Source: Streptomyces sp. Ag109_O5-10 (GTDB lineage: Bacteria; Actinomycetota; Actinomycetes; Streptomycetales; Streptomycetaceae). From it: a stretch of DNA of 64,000 nucleotides. This document shows positions 7,435-16,751 of the stretch, piece after piece; the stretch's first letter is position 1, and every line of letters begins with the position of its first letter. The translations under genes were made by a program, and so were the position numbers. The notes below the pieces were generated by a model that saw only the letters and a list, made by a program, of their open reading frames with translations, did not search any database and had not been told where the DNA came from. The DNA lies in the NCBI RefSeq assembly GCF_900105755.1, contig NZ_FNTQ01000001.1:1-64000 (forward strand), in the 5' to 3' direction.

Positions 7435-10269
7435 TCACTCGGCGGCGAGCAGGTGGGCGGGGGCGATCCGGGACAGTCCCCGGATCGGCACCGTCAGCGC
7501 CGCACCCACCAGCGCGGTCGCCGCGAGCGTGGCCAGCAGCGCGGCGCCGGCGACCGTGAACAGGTGTCCGTGCAGCACGCCCCGGCCGAGGGCCAGCACC
7601 CCGGCCAGGCCGGCGGCCGCGCCGGACAGGCCGCCCAGCAGAGCCAGCCCGATCCCCTCGTAGAGGGTCAGCCTCGCCAGCTCGCGGTTGGTCCAGCCGG
7701 TCGCCCGCAGCACCGCGAGGTCGGCGGCGCGCTCGCGCTGCGAGATGACCAGGACGTCGACGGCGCCTGCGGCGCCCAGCAGCAGGGACAGGGCGACGCT
7801 CAGGTAGTCGGCCTCGCGTGCCTGCGCCACCACGGCGCTGCCGAGCAGCGACCCGGCCACCTCGCCCCGGAAGGCCAGCGTCAGCGCCAGCAGCACCGTG
7901 AAGGCGGCCACGCCCAGTGCCAGCCCCGCCGCGCCCAGCAGCGTGCGGCCCCGCACCCGCAGCAGGTTGAGCACGGCCAGCCCGGCCACCGAACGCACCG
8001 GGCGGGCGCGGCGGGCCGCCGTCACCGGGGGCCGGACGGCTTCCATCGGCCCCAGCCGGGTGGCCAGCCAGGCGGGGACCAGGCCCGCCGCCGTGGCGAG
8101 GAGGAGCGCCACCGGGAGCACGAGGAGTGACTTGACGCCGGCTTCGGGCTGTCCCAGCACCCGGCCCAGCACGTAGGCGAGCACCGCGCCCGCGGCTCCG
8201 GCGGCGAGGCCGATCACCGCCAGTTCGCCGAGGACCAGGCGCAGCACCTCGCCGCCGCTCCAGCCCAGGCAGCGCAGCGTGCCGATCTCGGTGCGGCGGG
8301 AGCGCACCGAGGCCAGCGCCGCCTGGCCCAGGAAGAGCGCGCACACCACGAGGACCAGCGCGAAGAGCACCGCGCTCTTGGTGTCCACCGCCCGCAGGAT
8401 GCGCAGCGCCACGCCCTTGGCGACCCAGCGCTCCGTCACCCGCGCCGAGCCGCTCAGCGCGACCGTCTGCGGGGCGGGCGAGCTGCCGACGGTGACGTCG
8501 GCCTGGAGCCGGGGGTAGGCGGCCCGGATCGCCCCGGCCACGGCGTTCACCCGCGCCCGGGAGGCGGTGTCGACGCCGGTCACCCCGGCCACCCGGATCC
8601 TGATCGCGCTCACCGGCGCCTTGTCCTGCAGGCCCGGGACGCGGCGGCTCCCGGTGAGCGCGGTGATGGAGTCCATCGTCGTCAGCATGGTGGGCAGCGG
8701 GCTGACGTAGCCGCCCAGGTTGCGGTCGGGCTGCAGCGGTTTGCCGTGGAGCTTCGCCCGGGTCGCGCCGTCCGCGCCGGTGACCTGCGGGGTCTGGTAG
8801 GTCTCCAGCGGGGTGTCGGACAGTGCCGAGAAGCCGCGCAGCCGGGCGGTGTCGTAACGGCCGACCAGACGGACGAAGGGGTTGGGCAGGCGCCCGGAGT
8901 CGACGCCGTCACAGGAACCCAGCCCGATGCAGTCCGTGGCGGCGTGGCTGGTCACCTTCCGGTACTGGGTGCCCTGGTGGTTCTCCTCGGGGACGCCGGC
9001 GAACGGCTGCTCGTTCGAGTTGGTGATCCACAGGCTGCGCTGCTGCGGCGGCTGGGTCTGTGCGGCGAGGTCGCCGTCGCCCGTCCGGCGGTAGGCGACC
9101 GGGCCGACCGTCCAGTAGTCCCCGGTGTCGAAGGAGTCCTCGGTCAGCGCCTTCCGGTAGCCCTTGCTCACATCGACCCGGGTCGTGCCCACCGTGGTGC
9201 CGTGCAGGCCTCGGACGAAGCTGTCGGCGGTCGGGTTGCCCAGTTTCGAGGGCAGTTCGGCCGGGTCGCCGGTGTCGAGTCGCTGGACGGTGGCGTCGAG
9301 TGTGCCGGTGGTCAGCGGGCTGTCGCTGAGCAGCGCCGGGATGTAGGAGTCGTGCTGCCCGTGGACGCTCTTGGCGGACGACACCGTCCACGGCCTGTCC
9401 CGCTCGGTGAGCATCCGGCCCGAGGTGACGGTGGAGCCGAGGCCCACCAGCTTGTCCTCGGCCGCCGGGTCGACGGCGGACAGCAGCACGGGGTAGCTGA
9501 CCGGGACGTCGATGGTGGCCCTGTCCCGGCCGGACTGGCAGTTCATCCGCGAACTCAGGTCCGGGTCGAACGGTGACTTGTCCCTGAGGTCCTCGGCGAT
9601 GATGTTCGGCTTCAACGGCAGTCGAAGGTTGAACTCGGTCTGCTCGGTCTTGTCCCAGTTGAAGTAGAAGCAGACGTCGTACTTCCCCTTGATCCGGTAC
9701 CGCCGGGTGCTCTTGTCGGCCGTGCCCGCTTCCAGCGTGTCGGACTCGAAGAGGCCGTCCGACTCCGACGCCGTCGTCAGGGGGGTGCGGGTGAGGTAGA
9801 CGTACTCGTCGGAGGTGCGGTAGGTGCCCAGTCCGGAGGTGAGCGTCGGGCTGATGCGCAGGATCTGCCGGGACGCCCTGCCGTCCAGGAAGCGGGACAC
9901 GTCCACGGTGACGGTGCTCGACACCATGAGGTAGCCGATGTTGGCGACCGGCGCGGCCACGTCGACCCCGGCCATCCCGCCGATGCGCCGGTACTGGTCC
10001 ATGGTGATGCCGCCGAACGTGCCGGACAGGAAGTTCGGCGTGACCAGAGCGCTCTGCCGCTCCACGGCCGTCTGCGAGTCGGGCGGGCGCACCAGCACGT
10101 CGTACGCGGACCGGGCGTTCTTCCGTACGGTGCCCACGGTGGTCGCCCGGCTCGTGCTCACCGTCGCGGTCAGCAGGGTGAAGCTGGTCGCCGCCACCAG
10201 GATTCCGGCGGCCAGGGCCAGCGCGCGCCCGCGCCGCCGCCGGAGCTGATCGAGGATCATCGCCATCAC
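7435..10269 (-). CDS. ABC transporter permease, FtsX/MacB type
   Basis: The product is 944 aa. An N-terminal membrane helix at about 12-35 is followed by an extracytoplasmic domain of roughly 600 residues, then three helices around 635-760, a loop, and a second FtsX block with helices at about 775-940. The segment SRRTEIGTLRCLGWSGGEVL and a second ERAADLAVLRATGWTNREL are the cytoplasmic coupling motifs of FtsX permeases, one per half, so this is a fused two-unit permease. Its start overlaps the end of the ATPase gene at 10266. The pair likely exports a lipid, peptide or drug and is a target of the divergent PadR regulator. The 229 bp downstream (7206-7434) contain no gene. Confidence 0.9.
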   Translation of the reverse strand: MMAMILDQLRRRRGRALALAAGILVAATSFTLLTATVSTSRATTVGTVRKNARSAYDVLVRPPDSQTAVERQSALVTPNFLSGTFGGITMDQYRRIGGMAGVDVAAPVANIGYLMVSSTVTVDVSRFLDGRASRQILRISPTLTSGLGTYRTSDEYVYLTRTPLTTASESDGLFESDTLEAGTADKSTRRYRIKGKYDVCFYFNWDKTEQTEFNLRLPLKPNIIAEDLRDKSPFDPDLSSRMNCQSGRDRATIDVPVSYPVLLSAVDPAAEDKLVGLGSTVTSGRMLTERDRPWTVSSAKSVHGQHDSYIPALLSDSPLTTGTLDATVQRLDTGDPAELPSKLGNPTADSFVRGLHGTTVGTTRVDVSKGYRKALTEDSFDTGDYWTVGPVAYRRTGDGDLAAQTQPPQQRSLWITNSNEQPFAGVPEENHQGTQYRKVTSHAATDCIGLGSCDGVDSGRLPNPFVRLVGRYDTARLRGFSALSDTPLETYQTPQVTGADGATRAKLHGKPLQPDRNLGGYVSPLPTMLTTMDSITALTGSRRVPGLQDKAPVSAIRIRVAGVTGVDTASRARVNAVAGAIRAAYPRLQADVTVGSSPAPQTVALSGSARVTERWVAKGVALRILRAVDTKSAVLFALVLVVCALFLGQAALASVRSRRTEIGTLRCLGWSGGEVLRLVLGELAVIGLAAGAAGAVLAYVLGRVLGQPEAGVKSLLVLPVALLLATAAGLVPAWLATRLGPMEAVRPPVTAARRARPVRSVAGLAVLNLLRVRGRTLLGAAGLALGVAAFTVLLALTLAFRGEVAGSLLGSAVVAQAREADYLSVALSLLLGAAGAVDVLVISQRERAADLAVLRATGWTNRELARLTLYEGIGLALLGGLSGAAAGLAGVLALGRGVLHGHLFTVAGAALLATLAATALVGAALTVPIRGLSRIAPAHLLAAE

Positions 10270-10970
10270 GGACGCAGCCCCCCCAGCCGGTGCAGCACGT
10301 CGCCGGCCGGCGTGACCCGCTGGTCCGAGGTGATCCTGCCGTCCTGCAGCCGCACCACCCGGTCCCCGTTGGCGGCGACCTCCGCGTCATGGGTGGCGAT
10401 CAGCATCGTCATCCCGTACCGCTCGCGCAGCGACATCAGCAGGTCGATGATCTCCCGCCCGATGACGCTGTCCAGGTTGCCGGTGGGCTCGTCGGCCAGC
10501 AGCAGTCCCGGCCGGTTGACCAACGCGCGGGCGACGGCGACGCGTTGCTGCTGACCGCCCGACAACTGCGCGGGCAGGGCGTCGGCGCGGTGGTCCAGGC
10601 CGACCGCTTCGAGCAGTTCCATGCCGCGCGCACGCCGGTCGAAGTCCACCCTGCGCGGCAGGACCGGGGCGAGCACGTTGTCCAGCGCGGTCAGCGCGGG
10701 CAGCAGGTGGAAGCGCTGGAAGACGAAGCCGATCCGCCGGCGGTGCCGGTCCAGGTCCCGGCGCACCAGCTCCGTGCCGTCGATCTCGACGTGCCCCTCG
10801 TCGGGCCGGTCCATGCCACCCGTCACGTGCAGCACGGTGGACTTGCCGGCCCCGGAAGGGCCGGTCAGCATCACCGCCTCGCCGGCCGCAACCTCCAGGT
10901 CGACCCCGTCCAGCGCGGTCAGCCCGGGATACCGGCGGCTCACCCCGCGCAACGCCACGCTCACAGCCAT
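10266..10970 (-). CDS. ABC transporter ATP-binding protein, MacB/LolD type
   Basis: The product is 234 aa from ATG 10970, chosen for GAGG 8 nt upstream; an upstream in-frame start would add 14 residues. Walker A is GPSGAGKST, the signature is LSGGQQQR, Walker B is LLLADEP with GNLDS after it, and the switch His lies in ATHDAEVA. This is the ATPase of the exporter whose permease overlaps its stop codon. Transcription should start in the 98-bp divergent region shared with the PadR gene, which contains paired short palindromes. Confidence 0.93.
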   Translation of the reverse strand: MAVSVALRGVSRRYPGLTALDGVDLEVAAGEAVMLTGPSGAGKSTVLHVTGGMDRPDEGHVEIDGTELVRRDLDRHRRRIGFVFQRFHLLPALTALDNVLAPVLPRRVDFDRRARGMELLEAVGLDHRADALPAQLSGGQQQRVAVARALVNRPGLLLADEPTGNLDSVIGREIIDLLMSLRERYGMTMLIATHDAEVAANGDRVVRLQDGRITSDQRVTPAGDVLHRLGGLRP

Positions 10971-11022
10971 AGATGCAGCCTCGCCCTCGCACATCGCGGC
11001 ACGTACCACCACCGCACATACA

Positions 11023-11052
11023 TTGCGGCAATTCAGGGGTATGTTGTCACAA
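11023..11052. promoter_or_regulatory. candidate PadR operator pair
   Basis: Two short palindromes, TTGCGGCAA (11023-11031) and TTGTCACAA (11044-11052), lie 21 bp apart centre to centre, two helical turns, between the divergent ABC ATPase and PadR genes. Their shared outline TTGyNrCAA and phased spacing suit a dimeric regulator binding one DNA face. The second site ends 16 bp before the PadR start codon, fitting autorepression. Binding is inferred. Confidence 0.5.
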
Positions 11053-11068
11053 TGTAGAAGGGACGTAT

Positions 11069-11668
11069 ATGCCGCTCCACCACGCCGTGCTCGCGCTGCT
11101 GACCCGGCGGCCGAATCACGGATACGAACTCAAGGCCCGCTTCGAGGAGGCCATCGGCCCGCAGTGGGGTGGCCTGAACATCGGTCACCTCTACCAGATC
11201 CTCGAACGGCTGGTCCGGGACGGCTATGTCTCGCGCTCGCAGGTCGCGCAGACCGACCGGCCCGACAAGAACCTCTACACGCTCACCGAGGCGGGCGAGG
11301 CCGAACTGCGCTCCTGGGCGACCACCGCCTGGGTGCGCGTCGGCGGCTTCCGCGACGAACTGTTCCTGAAGCTCCTCGGCGCCTCCGCCCTGGGCCCGCA
11401 GGCCCTGACCACGCTGATCGAGGCGCAACGGCAGACGTACCTGTCCGAACTGGCGGGCCTGGCCCGCCGGCGCCGGGCCCACGCCGACGAGCCGCTGGTC
11501 GCCGTCCTGATCGACGCCGCCATCGCCCACACCAAGGCCGACCTCGGACTCCTGGACAGCGCCGCACAGCATCTGGGACCGCTCGCGGCGGCGCAGGGCG
11601 GGGCCGGGGAGGCCGACGGCCAAGGCGGCTTCGGCGGGACGGGCGGCTCCCGCGCGGAGTCCGCCTGA
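11069..11668 (+). CDS. PadR family transcriptional regulator
   Basis: The product is 199 aa from ATG 11069, with AGAAGG upstream. The N-terminal winged-helix domain is typical of PadR: HHAVLALLTRRPNHGYELKA, then LNIGHLYQILERLVRDGYV and YTLTEAGEAEL. The C-terminal half (about 85-180) is a longer helical dimerisation region with a Gly/Ala-rich tail. It is divergent from the FtsX-type ABC exporter genes, the common arrangement in which PadR represses an exporter until a ligand binds. Confidence 0.9.
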   Translation: MPLHHAVLALLTRRPNHGYELKARFEEAIGPQWGGLNIGHLYQILERLVRDGYVSRSQVAQTDRPDKNLYTLTEAGEAELRSWATTAWVRVGGFRDELFLKLLGASALGPQALTTLIEAQRQTYLSELAGLARRRRAHADEPLVAVLIDAAIAHTKADLGLLDSAAQHLGPLAAAQGGAGEADGQGGFGGTGGSRAESA

Positions 11669-11810
11669 GCCGGACAGCGCCCCTTCAGGAGCGCGGGGAA
11701 CTGCGCGACCGGCCACGGCCGTGCCGGGGCCGGCGGACGGCCTGCCGCGGCATTCCGAGGGGCTGGTTCGGCAGCGCCCCTACAACCCCACCGCCCCCCG
11801 ACACGCACAA

Positions 11811-11833
11811 GGGCGGCCGTCGCACGGCCGCCC
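11811..11833. terminator. hairpin terminator after the PadR gene
   Basis: GGGCGGCCGT and ACGGCCGCCC form a perfect 10-bp stem with a 3-nt loop. It follows the PadR gene and precedes the helicase gene. The stretch 11680-11740 upstream resembles the 'gcgcggggaactgcgcgac' intergenic repeat common in Streptomyces. Confidence 0.6.
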
Positions 11834-11875
11834 ACCCACTCACCGGAGCAGATCAGACCTGGAGGACCCCCTCTC

Positions 11876-14380
11876 GTGACCGTCACGCTGCGCCCGCATC
11901 AGGCCGAGGCCGTCGACGCGGCCCTGCGGCACCTCTGCGAACAGCCCGGCCGGGGCATCCCGCCCGAGGGCTTGCGCACCCAGGTCATCGCCGCCACCGG
12001 TTCCGGCAAGACCCTGATCGGCGTGACGGCAGCCGGCCGCCTGTCCGCACGCCGGGTCCTGGTCCTGGTCCCGACCCTGGACCTGCTGCTGCAGACGGCC
12101 GCCGTCTGGCAGGCGGGCGGGCGACGCGGGGCGATGATCGGGGTGTGCTCGCTGCGGGGTGCCGACAGTCAGGGCGTGCCATGCACGACGGACCCGGACG
12201 AACTGATCGCGTGGACCGCTGGCGATGAGGCCGTGACCGTGTTCGCGACGTACGCGTCAGTGGGTGTGGGGACGCTTCAGCAGGCTCATGCTGCGGGTCT
12301 GCCGGTGTGGGACCTGATGGTCGTGGACGAGGCCCACCGGGTCAGCGGTGACGCCGGGAAGCCGTGGGCGGCCGTGCACGACCAGGCCCAAGTCCCCGCT
12401 GTGCGGCGGCTGTACATGACCGCCACGGCACGCGTGTGGGAAGCAGGTGGCGGCGGGGAGCGGCCGCGGCTGGTCGCCTCGATGGATGAGGACTCCGAGG
12501 TGTTCGGGCCGGTCGCCTACAAGCTGAAGCTGTCCGAGGCGATCCGGCTCGGTTTGGTGGCGCCCTATCAGGTGCTGTGCCTGGACATCCGCGACCCCCA
12601 CCTCTACGCCGCGATGACGACCGAGGCGACCGGCTCCGACGCGGTCCGCGGGGCCCGGCTGGCGGCCGTGCAGACCGGGCTGATGCGGGCGGCCGTTGAG
12701 GAGCGGTTCAGGCGGGTGCTGTCCTTCCACAGCCGGGTCGGCGAGGCGGAGGCGATGGCGGCCGCCGTGCCGGTGACCGCAGGCCGCCTCGCCGAGGACG
12801 ACCCGCAGACGTTCCCGCCGGCCGAGCAGGTGTGGGCGCAGTGGCTGTACGGCGAGCACGCCCCCGCCCACCGCCACCGCGTCCTGGAGGAATTCGCGTC
12901 CGACTTCCTCGGGGGTGCCGGTTTTGAGGGCCGGAATGTGCGCGCGGAACTGCGTGTCCTTTCGTCGGTGCGTGTTCTGGGTGAAGGCGTCGACACGGCC
13001 GAGTGTGACGCGGTGCTTTTCGCGGATGCGCGCGGCTCGATGGTGGATATCGTGCAGATGGTCGGGCGTGCTCTGCGGATGCGTCCTGGGGTCGGGAAAC
13101 TCGCCACTCTGATCGTTCCGGTATTCCTCGGCGAGGATGAGGACGCGGACGAACTGCTCACCTCGGATGCGTACGGGACCCTCGCGAAGATCCTCGGGGC
13201 GCTCCGCGCGCACGACACGGAGACGATCGAGGCGCTCGCCGATCCCCGGGTCCGCAACGCCCGTCCGGCGACGAGTGAGGACGGCGGCGGCCAGGACCAG
13301 GGCGACGACCACGACGACGAGGACGGCGAGGACGGCGGCCAGGAGCAGGACGTCGTCCGGGTCGGTGCCGCGGCGGCCGGGGTCCTCAGGTTCAGCGAGG
13401 AACGCGACCCGGCCGCCCTCGCCCAGTTCGTCCGGCTCCGGGTCATCGACCCCGAGGCCGCGTACTGGCGGCGCGGCATCGAGGCCGCCACCCGGTGGCG
13501 GCGGGAGACCGGCAACACCGAACTGCGGGTGCCGTACACGTACGTCACGCCGCAGGACTGGCCGGCGATCGGCGGGCATCCGCTCGGGGTGTGGGTGGCC
13601 GACCAACGCCGCTACTACGCGGCCGGGACCCTGGAGGCGGCCCGCGTCGCCGAGCTGGAGGCACTGGGGATGGTGTGGTCGGTGCAGGCGTCCGCGTGGG
13701 ACGCCGGCCTCGCCGTCGCCCGGTCGTACGCCGCAGTGCACGGGCATCTCCTCCCGCCCACCGGGGCGGTGTGGGGCGGCGACAACTTCCCCGTCGGTGT
13801 CTGGCTGAAGAACCAGCGCGCAGCGGCCCGCAAGGCGGCCGAGAACACCGAACGACGCGCCGCCGGGGAAACAGGCGTCTCCTACGCCGGAGAGCTGCCA
13901 CAGGCTCGTACGGCGGCTCTGGCCGACCTGGACCCCGGATGGTGCCCGGCATGGGAGATCGGATGGCAGCGCAGCTACCGGCTCGTGCTCGCTCACGTGA
14001 AGGCCGGCGGCACGCTCCCGGGCGGACCCGGTGAACTCATCGTCCAGGGCGAGGACCTGGGGGTGTGGGTGACCGGGCAGCGGGCCGGGTGGGAACGGCT
14101 CATGCCCGCGCAGCAGTGGCTCCTGGAATCGGTCGGCATCGAGCCCGCCGCCGAGGGCGGGGCGCCCCGGCCGCAGGACGCCCGATGGAACGCCAACCTC
14201 ACCGCCGCCCGCCAGTTCCACGCCCGGGAGGGACATCTCCAGGTACCCCGCAAGGCGGTAGAGATCGTGGACGGCGAGGAGTACAAGCTCGGGGCATGGC
14301 TCGACAACACCCGCCGCAGAGCCGCCAAGCTCAGCCCCCAGCGGCGTACGGCGCTGGACGCGCTCGGCATGCGCTGGTAG
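11876..14380 (+). CDS. superfamily 2 helicase with four helicase-associated repeats (subtelomeric type)
   Basis: The product is 834 aa from GTG 11876, with GGAGGA upstream. The SF2 core is complete: motif I AATGSGKT (39-46), DEAH (151-154), motif III YMTATAR, and motif VI QMVGRALRM. An acidic Asp/Glu/Gly-rich linker (about 465-492) leads into four tandem helicase-associated modules of about 65-80 aa, each built around a pattern like GVWVADQR, GVWLKNQR, GVWVTGQR and GAWLDNTR. Helicases of this design (TtrA and relatives) lie at the ends of Streptomyces linear replicons and have been linked to conjugative transfer. Together with the tap-tpg-like genes this supports a chromosome-arm or linear-plasmid origin. 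Confidence 0.88.
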   Translation: MTVTLRPHQAEAVDAALRHLCEQPGRGIPPEGLRTQVIAATGSGKTLIGVTAAGRLSARRVLVLVPTLDLLLQTAAVWQAGGRRGAMIGVCSLRGADSQGVPCTTDPDELIAWTAGDEAVTVFATYASVGVGTLQQAHAAGLPVWDLMVVDEAHRVSGDAGKPWAAVHDQAQVPAVRRLYMTATARVWEAGGGGERPRLVASMDEDSEVFGPVAYKLKLSEAIRLGLVAPYQVLCLDIRDPHLYAAMTTEATGSDAVRGARLAAVQTGLMRAAVEERFRRVLSFHSRVGEAEAMAAAVPVTAGRLAEDDPQTFPPAEQVWAQWLYGEHAPAHRHRVLEEFASDFLGGAGFEGRNVRAELRVLSSVRVLGEGVDTAECDAVLFADARGSMVDIVQMVGRALRMRPGVGKLATLIVPVFLGEDEDADELLTSDAYGTLAKILGALRAHDTETIEALADPRVRNARPATSEDGGGQDQGDDHDDEDGEDGGQEQDVVRVGAAAAGVLRFSEERDPAALAQFVRLRVIDPEAAYWRRGIEAATRWRRETGNTELRVPYTYVTPQDWPAIGGHPLGVWVADQRRYYAAGTLEAARVAELEALGMVWSVQASAWDAGLAVARSYAAVHGHLLPPTGAVWGGDNFPVGVWLKNQRAAARKAAENTERRAAGETGVSYAGELPQARTAALADLDPGWCPAWEIGWQRSYRLVLAHVKAGGTLPGGPGELIVQGEDLGVWVTGQRAGWERLMPAQQWLLESVGIEPAAEGGAPRPQDARWNANLTAARQFHAREGHLQVPRKAVEIVDGEEYKLGAWLDNTRRRAAKLSPQRRTALDALGMRW

Positions 14381-14403
14381 CCGGCACGACCGGACATGAC
14401 AGC

Positions 14404-14432
14404 GGCCCGCCCCGAAAGATCCAGGGCGGGCC
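14404..14432. terminator. hairpin terminator after the helicase gene
   Basis: GGCCCGCCC and GGGCGGGCC form a perfect 9-bp stem with an 11-nt loop, 23 bp after the helicase stop codon. The 200 bp that follow, up to the IS4 element, hold no gene. Confidence 0.7.
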
Positions 14433-14639
14433 ACCGACGTGTGCGTGGTCGTGAAGGGCGGTCGCCTACGCGGCGAAAGGCTCCATGAGGCTTCAGCCGA
14501 ACGATCGTCCTCATGGGCAATAGGTGAGGCCCGGGGACACTGTCCCCTCCACAACCACGCTCTCTGTAACGCGGGCAGGCGCCCGCCCATTCCCCGGAGG
14601 CAGGCAAAGCCGGCACCGGCCGCCACCGGGCCTTAACCC

Positions 14640-16422
14640 AAGGCCGGGTAGTTAGCGTTTCCGCAGGTCCTGCAACCACGTTGAGGGTTCGAGGCGAAAA
14701 CACAACGGAGCTCGTTGGTACAGGCAGTCGACCAAGACAGCTTGTACGTGAGGAGCTCCGTTGCGGGTTCATTCTGCCCTGCCGTCCGCGGTGACGGCCA
14801 TCACTCGTACGGTGACCGTGGCCGCGGGCCGGTTCGCTCCGGGGCACTTGGGAGAGCTGACCGCCTTGGTGCCGTTCGAGCTCGTGGACTCGGTGCTGAC
14901 GGAGACGCGGACGGTGCAGCGGCGGCTGCGTGATCTGCCGTCCCGGGTCGGGATGTACTTCCTGCTTGCAATGTGTCTGTTCCCCGAGGTCGGCTACCGG
15001 CTGGTCTGGGACAAGCTCACCAGCGGCCTGGCCGGGATACCGGTGGCCTCACCGAGTTCGAAGGCCCTGCGGGACCTTCGCCGGCGGCTGGGGGCCGCGC
15101 CGGTGCGGTCGCTGTTCGAGGTGCTTGCCGGGCCGCTGGCCCGCCCGACCACGCCGGGTGTGCGTCTCGGCGCCTACCGGACCGTGTCCTTCGACGGCTG
15201 CAGCTCGCTGCGAGTGCCCGATTCACCCCGCAACCGGGCCTGGCTGGGGCGGACGGCCCATCACGGTTATCCCACGCTGGAGCTGATGACGCTGGTCGAG
15301 ACCGGGACGAGGTCCCTGATCGGCGCGGTGTTCGGCCCTACCGACGAGGGCGAGACCGCCTACGCCTGCCGACTGCTGCACCTGCTGAGGCCGGACATGC
15401 TGGTGCTGTGGGACAAGGGCTTCGACGCCAACGCCTTCCTCGCCCAGGCGACCGCGACCGGCGCGAAGGTACTGGGCCGACTCCGCAGCAACCGGCGCAC
15501 CCCGGTCCTGGCCCGTCTCGACGACGGCTCCTATCTGTCGGTGATCGGCACCGTCAACGTCCGGGTCATTGATGCCGAGGTCACGGTGACCTGTGCCGAC
15601 GGCACCGTCTTCGCCGGCTCCTACCGGCTGGTCACCACCTTGACCAACGCCCGCCGACACCCCGCGACAGTGCTGATCAACCTCTACCACGAGCGCTGGG
15701 AACAGGAGAGCGCGTACTACGCGCTCCGCCACACGATCATGGCAGGCCGGAACCTCCGCTCGGGCGACCCCGCCGGCCTCGAGCAGGAGATGTGGGCTCT
15801 GCTCACGCTCTACCAGGCCCTACGGGCCGTGATGGTCGAGGCCGCCGAGTCCGTCCCCGGCACCGACCCCGATCGCTGCTGCTTCACCGTGGCACTCCAG
15901 ACCGCCCGCGACCAGGTCGTCCAAGCCGTCGGGATCGTTCCCGACGAGCGCGGATGCCTCGGACTGATCGGCCGCCGGGTACTGGCCCGCCTCCTTGCGC
16001 CCCGCCGCCACCGGACCAGCACCCGCAAGGTCAAGTCGCCGATGTCCCGCTACAGCGAGCGACGCGACGACGGCCGCCCAGATCGCAGCCGCGCCATCAC
16101 CGACCTCGCCGTCACCGTCCTCGAACCCGGCCCCGAACAGCCACCTCTGCCCACGGCCTCCCGAGACGACCGCTACATCGCCCCAGTTCAGCGCCGACGT
16201 CATCGCGTCCTCGCCCTGCTGCAGGACGACCCGACTCGCCTATGGAGACCCGCGGAGATCGCCGCCCACTTCGGCGACATCACCCTGCACACCATGTATC
16301 GGCAGCTGTCCCGATGGGCCAACACCGGACTCATACACAAGCTCGGACCGGGCCTCTACGCAGCCACAGCCTGGACCTCAACCCCCTTGCCACCAGCACA
16401 AACAGGCTAACTACCCGGCCTT
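14640..16422 (+). mobile_element. IS4-family insertion sequence, apparently complete
   Basis: The 1,783-bp element is bounded by 17-bp perfect inverted repeats, AAGGCCGGGTAGTTAGC at 14640-14656 and its complement at 16406-16422. A 12-bp direct repeat GGGCCTTAACCC flanks both sides (14628-14639 and 16423-16434), a target duplication of the size seen in IS4-type elements. The single transposase gene fills it. Intact ends, duplication and reading frame suggest a recent insertion, right beside the older IS3-type element at 16439. Confidence 0.92.
14761..16410 (+). CDS. IS4-family DDE transposase
   Basis: The product is 549 aa. The TTG start at 14761 follows the strong site AGGAG. The N-terminal IS4 domain spans about residues 20-125. 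The DDE core shows YRTVSFDGCSSLRVPD (first Asp), LVLWDKGFDANAF (second Asp) and the YREK-like LINLYHERWEQESAYYALR (catalytic Glu). A C-terminal extension of about 100 aa (RHRVLALLQDDPTRLWRPAE, then HTMYRQLSRW) looks like an added winged-helix domain. It is the only gene of the element. Confidence 0.92.
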   Translation: MRVHSALPSAVTAITRTVTVAAGRFAPGHLGELTALVPFELVDSVLTETRTVQRRLRDLPSRVGMYFLLAMCLFPEVGYRLVWDKLTSGLAGIPVASPSSKALRDLRRRLGAAPVRSLFEVLAGPLARPTTPGVRLGAYRTVSFDGCSSLRVPDSPRNRAWLGRTAHHGYPTLELMTLVETGTRSLIGAVFGPTDEGETAYACRLLHLLRPDMLVLWDKGFDANAFLAQATATGAKVLGRLRSNRRTPVLARLDDGSYLSVIGTVNVRVIDAEVTVTCADGTVFAGSYRLVTTLTNARRHPATVLINLYHERWEQESAYYALRHTIMAGRNLRSGDPAGLEQEMWALLTLYQALRAVMVEAAESVPGTDPDRCCFTVALQTARDQVVQAVGIVPDERGCLGLIGRRVLARLLAPRRHRTSTRKVKSPMSRYSERRDDGRPDRSRAITDLAVTVLEPGPEQPPLPTASRDDRYIAPVQRRRHRVLALLQDDPTRLWRPAEIAAHFGDITLHTMYRQLSRWANTGLIHKLGPGLYAATAWTSTPLPPAQTG

Positions 16423-16751
16423 GGGCCTTAACCCGGATTCTTGGACACGGGCTATGCGGCTTGGGCCAGGGTAGTTGCTGTCGTGGCGAGTGCCGTCTCG
16501 TAGGCGATGGGACTGCGTTGTCCGAGGCGGGAGTGACGGCGTCGGGTGTTGTAGCGGTTGAGCCAGCCGAACGCGTCGAGTCGGGCCTCGCGTTCGCTGG
16601 GCCAGGTCTTGCGGCCCTGGAGCGTCTCGCGTTTGAAGGTCGCGTTGAAGGACTCGGCGAGTGCATTGTCCGCGCTGGAGCCGATCGCGCTCATGGACTG
16701 GCGGACGCCGGCCTGACGGCAGGCGTCGGCGAAGGCCCGGCTGGTGTACTG

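Noticed and set aside
8746..9576. Plus-strand reading inside the FtsX permease
   Set aside because: Shadow frame; the permease on the other strand is complete with coupling motifs.
12257..14626. 789-codon minus-strand reading opposite the helicase
   Set aside because: Antisense of a clear SF2 helicase; extends past both useful ends without motifs.
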